A stretch of DNA of 64,000 nucleotides. Source: Larimichthys crocea. Lineage: Eukaryota > Chordata > Actinopteri > Sciaenidae. Below the pieces are notes generated by a model that did not search any database, had not been told where the DNA came from, and saw only the letters and a list, made by a program, of their open reading frames with translations. Location: NCBI RefSeq assembly GCF_000972845.2, contig NC_040027.1, forward strand, positions 10,903,760 to 10,967,759, read 5' to 3'. This document shows positions 41,801 through 53,800 of this stretch, one piece after another. The first letter of the stretch is position 1, and each line of letters opens with the position of its first letter. A program made the position numbers and the translations under genes.

Positions 41801-44800
41801 GTTTAAATCACATCGCACACTGCAGGTGCTGAATTCCTTAACTCTGTTTGGTTAGGTGTTAACACAGCTCAAAAACTACCAGCAGGACATCACTCCAATT
41901 ATATGATAGGATTCTTAATATTTAACCATGCCCTAAAGGTTTTCCACATGCCTTCCCACTTATTTTACCTGATTAGACCTCTTGTCAGTTCTGTGTGGGC
42001 GTGTACAGACTGCGCCTGATTGACCTGCCGGCTTCATTTGTTGCACCTGTCAAGACATGGTGACCTGATTTTCAGCATAGCTCCACTCAGGTTTAACCCG
42101 AGAGGAGGTGTAGGTGGACTAAGTGGGAACACCTGTATGAGCGCGCAAAAAACATTTGAACTGAGTGGTTTTACTTTTTCCTGAGCCTTTAATGTCGCTC
42201 TGTCCCACATTCTTGTCTGGGGAATGTTTGGGTATTTGTAGTTCCCTTAAGTTTTCTTGGAAATGTAATACGCTGCTGCAAAACTAGTTGCATCAACGAC
42301 GAGTTTGCAGTAACCACAGAAGTTCACAACAGCAGTGTGTGTGTGTGTGTGTGTGGATTCTTGGCCACGTTCTTCCTGCCCATGCTGTCCATCTTGACCT
42401 AAATCTGTGGCCTGTCTGGTTGTGGGTTTCTCGACCTCAGCAGAGGATATACATGGAGCTGTTGCTTGATTAAGAGATTTATTACCAAAATAACAGCTGA
42501 ACAGACGGCAGATATCAACCTTCAGGGAGCTGATCAAACGTGCCAAAGAGATATTGCTGAATGAGTTTGTGTCGAGAGGAAGAAGTTATCGTTTTGTCAC
42601 ACAGATTTTCTGATTAAATGTCGACCCATAAATCTTCACTTCACAACGATTTCAATTAAAATCGCTGCATTTAACCGCGTCGACCGCCAATTATCACCTT
42701 TTTAAAGTTGTAAGCAAGTGTTAGCAAGCAATTATCTACTTACACATCCAGCAGATATGAAGCAACACTGCGATTCATGTTGTGGAGTCCGGTACTCGCT
42801 TTCCTGTGTCTGGCTCTTCTGCTGTTTGTGCTCGACAAGATGTGCACACTGAGTTTTACTAAGACGGCTTCCTGCTGCCGTTGGAAACAAAGTGTGGTTT
42901 AAGTGTGACAAATGTGCACAGTGTGGACGCGTAGTGTTTCTGTTTCTATTCATTTATGGAGTCCAGTCGGAGGACGCTTTCACACGTAGCCAGCCACGTC
43001 AGCGGGACGTGGATGTACGTACAGAGCTTACGCAAACACTGATGATGAAATCCATTAGAGTTTAATCTATTCTATTAGAGAATATTTTTTCTTTCAAACA
43101 ATGTGCAACAAATGTTTTAATGATGTCATCAATCCAGCTATCTGTGCTTGTGCCACTGCAGAAGTGTTGCTGTAGCTCCAGAGTGCAGCACATAAATCAT
43201 CTCGGCAGACTCGTGCGTCCACACTTGTTTCCACACAATGCCCCAAACCCGCTGTGTCTCTATTACTCTGGTAAATCTTCAGCGCATGAATCCCGGAGCG
43301 AGTGCTGTTGACGTCAGCCGATGAATGCTCAACTGCTCCTCTGCTACACCTCATAAAGCTTGTGACGTGGTGTCTCCCCCGGACTGACGCCAACGCAGAC
43401 ACACAAGATCGTCTTCTTACTGCCCCCCCCAGCGACCTCCTCAGTCCCACTGTCAGCGCTGTATTATGCAGCTGTCAGAGGAGGGGGGTTATGAAGGAGG
43501 TGTCTCTGGATGTGACCGACCCCCCTCCATGTCTGGAGTCGTAGCTCCGGGAATCTGGACTGTCTCTGGCCTCGATTGTATGTGTGTCGGTTCTTAACAG
43601 ATGGGAGTAGTGCCAGGCACGGTCCAGTGTGGAAGTGCAGGTCTGAAAGCCATTCCTGCCTTGTTTTCATTAGAGTAATGTCCCCCCCCCCTGTTTCCTC
43701 TGGGTCAGTTAGCGTGGACAGAGTGCCAGCAGCTCTGAAATGGTTTGTTTAATTGGTTGAGTGTTTAAAGAGATCCCAGAAGCTAAGACCTCTCCCACAC
43801 TGTGGTGTGAACCGCATGGTGAATCTAATGAAGCAGCCTCTTCCATTTTTACCTTTGGCTTCTTCCTCTTTGATCTGATGTAATCTTCATGCCACTTGAC
43901 TCTGTCTTTCTCTGTGTGTGTGTTCATGTTGTGTTCCAGGTTTCGAACCAACAGGTCCCCACTAACTGTGTGATCAAGAGGGAGCAGGAGAAATGCATGG
44001 AGATGATAGAGTCAGATGATCCTGGGAACGATCCAGAATATGGTAGGTTTTTTTTTTGCATGTGTGTGTTTGTTTCGCCTCTAATCTCATCCCTTCATGC
44101 TAACCGCTTTGTTTAACGGGTGTTGTAACAGTTTTCAATGTAATTAAAATAAAACGCAGAGATTAATAATGAGAACATCTTCAGGGCCTCCGTACTAACG
44201 AGCGAGCGATAATTCTGCAAACCGCAGTTGACTCTGACCTGTTTGTCTGCAAAGAGAAGATCATTAGAAAGACTTCACCGCCGTGAAAAATAACTAAAGC
44301 AGGGCCGAGAGAGAAATTCAGCAAAGCAAATCGATTCTTTTATTTCACTCTGTGCCTCTGTCTTCAGAGTGAGGGAGCGGCTGAGGGTTTAATTGGCAGC
44401 GTCTCATGATGATGATCCCTAAAATCAAAGCTGATCAGTGAGACAGTGAGTGACAGGCGTCTCTCTGGCTGATTATAACGAAGAAGGGAAGATCTGACAG
44501 GGAGACAGAGAGAGGCCAGTTAACCTTAAAGTCTCTTTTGGTTTAGAGTGGCCGTCCAAAAGCACATACAGATACAAGGCGTGAAATGACTCCTCTGCTG
44601 CGTGGGATGCCACTTGGCACTTCTCCTGCGTTTATTTAAAAACAGTACAGAATTCGATTATTCCTCCACCGCTGCAAACTGTTAGAAGTCTTCATGGTGG
44701 TGCTGAATCTTCAGCTGGATGGAGAGAGGGACGGAAAATTGTTGTTGTGAAAGGACGGCCGTCGTCTAAGTGTGACTGATTTTAATAAAATGACAGAATG

Positions 44801-47800
44801 GGCCAAAGCCACTGAAGTGGTCATTTGATGAATGAAGCCAGCTGGAGCCGGATTGTTGCGTTTCTGTGGCCACCTGTTGGACAAAACTGGTAACTGGTAA
44901 TGTTACTGTGAAAGGATGCTGTCGAGGAAAATTCAGCATCAGTTTTACCAGCTGAGTGCACTGTGAATGTGTTTAACTGGTTTTATTACATCAGCTTGTC
45001 ATGGGGAGCAGGAGCATGTAAGATATCTGCACAGGAAACTACCGCTGTCTCCTTAAAGATGTCATCCGTGTTGTAGTTCCTCGCATCAGCTTGGAAACCT
45101 TTAGTGGGGTGTTGGCTACAGAGCAGAGAAGAGAAGAGGTTCATTTCACTCCACTTCCACTTTTAGGGGGGGCAGGTGATCTTTAAGTGGATTGAAGGTC
45201 GACAGTTTATTGCACATAAAGGTGGTTTACGTCATCTGAAAACTGCTAATCTGAAGATTCATTTGAGATGCAGCTCAGAACTTTCTAACTAGTTTTTCTA
45301 GTCTTAAATCTGTAAAAGAAATCGTGGTTTTGCTTGACACCTTTTCAAAATTCAGAAAGTTTAAAGCGTTTACGGGCTTAGCACATATGGTGGACGCATA
45401 TGAACGTCATCCCCATGCTGTATTATGAGTCTTATAAGTTGCTACAGGTGTTTTGGGTTGAAACCATTTGTCACACAGATTTGGTGCATGTCAGTGCAAC
45501 ACATTTATACTGCATGCTAAAAACTACACGCTGCTTGGGGTTTGCATAAAGTTGGCACATCTATAAAGCGGGTTCCCATAAAACCATTTCTATTCAGACA
45601 TCATGAGGTGAGGAGGTCAAAGGACTCCTTTTGAAAATGAACAGTTCCTCCCTCATCAAATTCTGGCCTACCATTGGAGGGTTGTCGGGACCAGTCAATG
45701 CTGTTTCATATGATACCTGTATCTTCACTCCAGCTTTAAAACTGATCCCGCTCCAGCCTCTCAAAGACAATAATGTCGGCCCGAGGACATCGAGCGTCCT
45801 AATGGAGTTCAAGTCACGAACTAAATTTAGAAATCAGACCGTCCTCTTTTAGCTTCTGCACCATTAATGCAAACCCACATAATTGTTCCCAATAACTCAA
45901 ACATCATTTAAGAATATGAGCTGCCATTTTTTCTAGATCTTTATTTATTGTCTTTCATAATTGTGTCCCAGCAAGACTGATTCATAAACATGGGATCATC
46001 ACATAAAATGCGGCTTTTCTCATCAAACATCGTCTTTCTCTGTTGTCTTCAGTCTTTCCCTCCTTCTTTTCAGACATTATATATTATATATTTGATATTT
46101 ATTAGAAAAAGATTCACAGGCTGTACAGGCAGAAACTACTATATACAATTATTAAATGTTTTGACTTCCAAAATGAGACGTGAATTCAAAAGTAAAGATA
46201 TTTCCTCCTGATATTTCAGCTCTTTCAGTTTCAACCTCGACGCAGATGTCTAGTCATAGTGTGTATTTATTGTTTATTTTCTGAATATATTTCTTGTTTT
46301 ATTTGTGATTATTTTAGATATTTTACATTTAACAATGGCTGTACAAAGCATTATATCAGTATAGTATTATATATTTTTAATGCTTGTTGATTTTGTTCCT
46401 GTATTCACTTTAATATTAATTATGTCCATACTCAAAACTCTTTTTACCTGCAAATGACCAAAATGTTTTTTAACTGTGTAAGTTCAAACAGTTTAATGAG
46501 GAGAAAAACTCAAACAATTAACTGCAGTGAAACAGTGAACTCAAATATCTGTTAATAAAGGATTCGTTGTTTTGAAATTTTTCCCGACAGTTTACAGTCA
46601 GACCAAATGATTTCTTGTCCTTGCAGAAATGAGAGATTCAGTCATATTTAACAAAAATTTGGACAATTTTTATTATTTTAACAGAGATTTTTATAGTCTT
46701 GTCATTTTCCGTTTTTTCCGCCATAGACAAAAGAAAGGATGTGTCAGTTAAATAAGGAAACTAAAAACATTTATTCTTGCACGTGATATAGTGTACTGTA
46801 CATTGACTTACTGAGTTCAGACCACTGTAGCACTGCTTTATTCCAAACACTAATCTGTCGTATGTTCTGGCTCATCTTTAGCCAAGACGAGTTAAAGTAG
46901 TTTGAGGCCTCCCGGTTTAAAATACTGATTTAGTCTTAAGCATCATAAAAAGCACTTTGTTCAACCCTTTTTTTCTCTTACTTTGCAGTTTGTTTTGAAA
47001 TTAAAAAGACAATTAATTATTTTTTTTTCTTTTTAAATCATCACAGAAGTCAAATTTGTGCTTAAAGGCACTTTTGGAGACAAAAAGTTGAGTCGATTGG
47101 GTCGGGTTTCAGAGGATAGTTGAGTCGGCCAAAGGAAAAAAGTTTAACTCAGCCTTTGCAGACAGATAACGGCCGTGCAAAAAACTCAAAGAGGAGTCGA
47201 TTAATGTAACACCTGTCTCAATGCGCTTGTTTGTCACGCTAAAGAGAGACGATAACTGCAGAAAGACAGAGATACTGCAAGGTGGTACAAGGGGAGGAAA
47301 AATAAAAATAAAATTCTTTAGAAACAAATCAGCAAATTGTATCAAAAAACAGTGAAGTGCTGTGATGTGTCGGCGTCTACACCTTCACGTCGACCAGTAC
47401 GATGTTGAAAACTCCCCGCAGGAGGCTGTTGAAGAGGCCGGTGTGACAGAGCGTCGCCTCCACAACATCCGCACAGAAAGTTCATGAAGAAAAAGAAAGA
47501 ACATCCACTGATCCTCACATTGAAAAAAAAAGAAAGCAAAAGAAGAAACAAACACATGGACAATAATGCAAATTCATGCAGCAGTTGGACTCATGACGCT
47601 TTGGTCACGAGTTCTTTTTCATTGACATTTTTCTGTACTAACGGTGTTTTAAAACTAGGATGGATCCTCTCAGACGTTTCGTTTCCAGTGCTGAGATTCA
47701 GTAAAGAGAGGTTTGTGTTTGTGGTCGTAGTCGGCAAACCTCAGCACTGCGCACATGTCCCAAAGAAGACCTCTTGAGTCTTCACCTAACCCTGTATGTG

Positions 47801-50800
47801 TGTGTATGATTTTTTTTTATCTTTTATTTTTTTTGGCATTTCACATAACCGTAGGAAACATGTCCTTCTAATAAATACTGCTCGTTCACCTGTTAGATCC
47901 AGGTGAATTTCTCCTGGACTTCTTCGACCCCCTTTATATGTTGTTTTTTTTACATCAGTCCACAGTTTACGCAGGAAAAGGGTCTTGCGTCAGTAGAGGG
48001 AAATAATACTGAGCTTTCATACAGTCAATAAAGAGTGCTGCAGTGGTTAAAAATGATGTTGGCTGTTCTACTTCAGCACTAAATGGGTTTAATAAGTTTG
48101 GGTATGACTTAAATTCGCCAGCTGACCTTCATCAAACGCTGATTCGATGGTGAAAAGTTGAATTTTTTTAACACTGATGTGAACTATTTAACAAATTACA
48201 CTTTCTTCTAACTGTACATCAGAGGGGTCAGAATCAAAGCAGCAGGGCCGAATATCATAAATTTAAAGTCCAAAATGCTGAATACTACATTTCCCATGAT
48301 GCAGCTAAATGGATCTGTTTTAGATCCTCCTCGCCTCCACCTTCTCCATACACTCACACAGGTTTTCTCTGTTAAAAACGAGACAATAAAAAGAACTGAC
48401 CTCCATGTGCAAAACCAGTGGACTGCCCTTAAAGATTTACTCGCCAGAGTTTGTCTGGATTAAGTTAAACCATGTGAAATGGCTCGGCAGCTGTGAGTCT
48501 GTATTTAAAGAGGATACAGTGATAGTCTTAAAATACATTTTGGGATGAGAGTTGAGGACGAAGCGTTCTCAGACAGACTGGAATGTAGAGGGCACGCGCC
48601 GCAGAGCTCTCTTGGTCCCTCTGTGCATTACAGCAGCCGATACTGTAGCACCAGACAACTTGAAACACTAACACGACTATGTACAGAGAGATAACCACAC
48701 TTCTCTGCATGTTACAGCCCAACAAGACACTAGATTTACACTAGAATCCTAATCATGCCCTTTGAAGATGTAGGCTGCTCTCGGAGCAGGTTTGATTTTG
48801 ACTCCAGGTCAGAGGTCGGGACACGGTAAGATTCATATTTGACACCTGACGTTCAGGTTTCATGGTTTCGGGGTGAGAACAGCTCAGACTAGAGGTGTTC
48901 TGGGTCGGTGGAGTTGAGTTGGGTTTCCATCATGGTTTCGTCTGGGTACGGGTTGGGGTAAGGTTGAGGAACGGTGTGTGAGGCTGGTCATTGGGACGAC
49001 AGTGGGTGTGGCAGGTTTGCGGCGTCAGGTCCGGAGGCGGCGTCGTTGCCGGACGTGGCGTCCCGCCGATGCCGCTCAGGTGGCCGGGGTCTCCGCCTGC
49101 AGGCTGGACATGCGGATCTGCGAGCTGCTCTTGCTGAGGATAGACAGCTGCGTTCCCCCGTTCACCCCACTGCTCGCCAGCGAAGTGCCGGTGCTTCAGG
49201 TCCACAGCAAGTACCTGTTCACCGTCCAGCTGCGCCATTTCCTCTTGATCTCCGATGCACCTTGAGGGATATACTTCACAAGGTCATTATTAATGGACCT
49301 CGCTGGAAAGAGACAAGCTCACTTCCCTCAGTCCACTCTAGCTCTGTCTGGACTGTATTTAAGGCTCAAAGTTTTACTAAAAAATAATGTTTTCTTCAAA
49401 GAAACAAGTTGGTTTAAACCAATTTTCAGCTGGATTTCAGGTAAAATTGAAATCTTTTTATGATCACATTTCACAGAAAAAAATTTGCAATATAGATGTT
49501 TTCCCCCAAACCCCAAAAGATGTAAATGTTTATTATAAATTAGTATTATTTATAAATGTTAATTAGAACTACACTGAAAAGATTTATCCTCCACCTAATT
49601 CAAGTACTTTGCATGTCAAACCTCGTCTTTCCTCTGAGTGCTGTTGCTTCTTAATTAAAGTGTATATATTAATATAAGAGTGTTATAATGGCGTCAGTTA
49701 CTGATTTAATGGAGGTTTACCTCTCGTTCAGAAGCAGTAGAGGACGGCCACACAACCTGAAGACGACACACAGATTTAGAGGATGAGACCAAAAACACAC
49801 AGAGATGCATCTGGAAGTCAAGTATAAACGACAATTACAACATTTTCCTCTCAGAGGTGAGCTTCTCACTGCGAAGGATCCGAGGCCGGAGTTCAAACAC
49901 CAGGCGCTCCCTCTTGCTGACGTTCTGGGGGAGAAGGCGAACACAGTGTAGTGGATCCCAAACAGAGGGTCAGCAGCAGAGTGGAGCGAGCCAACCTCCT
50001 GTAACACAACAACCACACCCACACACACACCACACAACACACACACACACCACAAACACACACACATTATGATGAGAGGCTGCAGTGTGTCTTCATTTTA
50101 AACAGCACGACAAAAGTCTGTTCCACTTACAGGTAAATGCTGGATTCATTTCCACCGATGTCTGGGGACTGTAACTTCTGCACGAGGTGATGATGATGCC
50201 GATGAAAGCACAAAGTTGATCTGTATAAAAAACATGAATATAATATATATATATATATATATATCTTTTGCAAATGGAGGATTGTTTTCATTGTCATCAT
50301 AACTTCATACAGCGGTGATACTGTACCATAATCGAAGCCAGCACAGGTCCTTGATCACCCACCAGATGGCAACGTTGTCATTCATGTCCCAACACCTGAT
50401 CGTGACAAAACAGCACATTCAGTGGCTGATCAGACGAGCTTCAGCATGGATCTCATCTTTATGTTCCTAACCTACCCGATGTCGTCAAAGTGTAGCCTCA
50501 GCCACCGCCCAGATGGTCACCACACAGCGGGGGGGTCCTGACATGAAACGTGACATTAATAACGGTGCATCCATCAGTTATTTTAAGCAGAAATCCAGCG
50601 TGTGTGTGACGTGGTTGATGTCTCACCCCAACCGATGATGATGTACCGTAGAAGTATCTCTTTTCAGGGAAGAAGGTCTCCACCCAGTAACGTGAAGAGG
50701 TACGACACCTCGATGAAGAGCCAGAAGTAGTTAGAAAGGACGCAGTAGTGGAGAATATCATCACGGCTCGACACTCCAGCTGCGAGACGGAGAGGCGAGG

Positions 50801-53800
50801 AATTGGGAGGACGGCTGTTAAGACCAGAGAGTAAGTGCAGCTGTGTTTGTTTTACTCACAGTGTGTATGAAGCAGTGGTCGCTGTCCTCGTTGGTGTACA
50901 GCACGCCGTCTTTGATGAAGACTGAAATAGCTCTCAAGATGAACGCACAAAGAGGTTCATGTGGATGAAGTTCCTGGTACAGTGCAGCTTCCTGCGAAAG
51001 AAGAACATGCAAGAACAGATATGTTCATATAATCTTTTGTGATACTCGTACTGTAGTAGTATTCTTGAGTACAAGAAGCCGTAATAGCGAACTACTACTA
51101 CTACTCTAATAGTACAGCAGCACGAGCAGTATATTGGTCGCTGAAGTGACATAATTACCTTGTGGTCATGGACGGACTGGGACAAAAAATTGGCCTGTGC
51201 ATTTTGGACCAGAGCAGCCCCAACCCAAGTCCGTCCCGTGGTTGTGGTACTGGTAAAACCTTTGGCTGCAATCTGCCATCTTACAGGTCTTATATCCTAC
51301 AGGACCCTGAGGCGTGTACAGTTATTGTGGCGGACCCCTCCCATCATGTACACAAACTTTTTGACACACTTCTCCCCTCCGGAGGCTGCAGAGGCATCGT
51401 GCTCGGAGGACTAAAACTTTGCGAAACAAGAACAGTTTCTTCCCTCTGCAGCTGAAACTATGGAAAGGCTGGTCTTATACCCCGTTAACCCCGTCTACAC
51501 GTGAACGTTACATAGTTATTGTGATTTCAGATTTCTCAGTATTCTCTTGATCTCTTTGTGGCTAAGTCTCATCTAATGATTCCTAACGTCGCCCCACCCA
51601 GCCGCAGTACCACCCATGACCACTGAATGTCTCACCTGAACTGCACAGGATGACCATGGCCATGGTGGGGAGACAGAGGTGTGTAGCCCACAGTGTACAG
51701 AGCTTCACTGACAAAAGTACATCTCCTGAGATGGAAACACAACAGGACAAAACGGTGAACAAAGTGTCTCACAGTCTCAGTGACACAGCTGCGACGCCGT
51801 GACACACTCACTGTATGGTTGCTGTTTCCTTCCTCGTACAGGCAGGCATCGATGTAAAGAGGGAAGGTCTCCGACCAGCCGTACTCTGTGCGTTACGACT
51901 CACTTCCCCAGCTCTGTGGACAAGAGGACCAACGCAAGAGTCAGGAAAAGAAGTAGACTGAAGTTCACCGCCTTGAATATCACGCATATCTTTACATTTA
52001 TTGCATTTTCACTCTAAAATCAACTCTACGTTTGTTTAATGCGACCAGAGAATGGATTTCACACTGTAAACAGGGAGCCTTAAAAAAACATCTAATAAAT
52101 CAGTGTGATGTAAACGTGTGTGAGTCGTCCTTCACAACTGACCGAGTCTTCTTCACTGATGTACTGAGAGAGAGTTCAGGACAGTTCACCTCGACCACCT
52201 CTCCGATCCTGGCAGGCTGCCAACACGTCAGGTTGTCCCACATCCACGGACAACCTGAGGACACGACAGGTAGACAAACACACATATGTTCATATACTCA
52301 ACTCAACTCAACTCAACTTTATTTATAAAGCCCTTTAAAAACAGCTGCAGCTGACACAAAGTGCTGTACATAAAATAGAACATGAAATAAGACATATAAA
52401 ACAAAGAACAATATAAAAACAATAATAAACGATAAAACAATGTTAAAATAATAGCAAAAACAGAAACAGAGTCTCATGCTGGGTTAANNNNNNNNNNTTG
52501 GCTTTTAACCCAGCATGAGACTCTGTTTCTGTTTTTGCTATTATTTTAACATTGTTTTATCGTTTATTATTGTTTTTATATTGTTCTTTGTTTTATATGT
52601 CTTATTTCATGTTCTATTTTATGTACAGCACTTTGTGTCAGCTGCAGCTGTTTTTAAAGGGCTTTATAAATAAAGTTGAGTTGAGTTGAGTTGAGTATAT
52701 GAACATATGTGTGTTTGTCTACCTGTCGTGTCCTCAGGTTGTCCGTGGATGTGGGACAACCTGACATGTTGGCAGCCTGCCAGGATCGGGGAGGTGGTCG
52801 AGGTGAACTGTCCTGAACTCTTCTCTCAGTACATCAGTGAAGAAGACTTCGGTCAGTTGTGAAGGACGACTCACACACAGTTTACATTAACACTGATTTT
52901 ATTTGATGTTTTTGAGGCTCCCTGTTTACAGTGTGAAATCCATTCTCTGTGTCGCATTAAACAAACGTAGAGTTGATTTTAGAGTGAAAATGCAATAAAT
53001 GTAAAGATATGCCTCTGACTCTTGCGTTGGTCCTCTTGTCCACAGAGCTGGGGAAAGTGAGTCGTAACTGCACAGAGTACGGCTGGTCGGAGACCTTCCC
53101 TCTTTACATCGACGCCTGCCTGTACGAGGAAGGAAACAGCAACCATACGGTGAGTGTGTCACGGCGTCTGCAGCTGTGTCACTGAGACTTTTGTGAGACA
53201 CTTTGTTCACCGTTTTGTCCTGCTTGTGTTTCCATCTCAGGAGATGTACTTTGTGTCAGTGAAGGCTCTGTACACTGTGGGCTACAGCACCTCTCTGGTC
53301 TCCCTCACCATGGCCATGGTCATCCTGTGCAGGTTCAGGTGAGACATTCAGTGGTCATGGGTGGTACTGCAGCTGGGTGGGGCGACGTTAGGAATCATTA
53401 GATGAGACTTTCGCCACAAAGAGATCAAGAGATTACTGAGAAATCTGAAATCACAATAACTATGTAACGTTAACGTGTAGAGGGCAGGGGTAGTAGTCGG
53501 TGCCAGTGGTGGTCCTGGCCTTTCTCATGAGGTCAGCTGCAGAGGGGAAGAAACTGTTCGTGAAGTTTTAGTCCTCTGAGCACGATGCCTCTGCAGCCTC
53601 CGGAGGGGGAAGTGTGTCAAAAAGTTTGTGTACATGATGGGAGGGGTCCGCCACAATATTACTGTACACGCCTCAGGGTCCTGTTGGAGTACAGAACCTG
53701 TAGAGATGGCAGATTGCAGCCAAAGGTGTTACCACTACCACAACTGCTATTATTGTCACTTCAGCGACCACTATCACTGCTCGTGCTGCTGCTACTATTA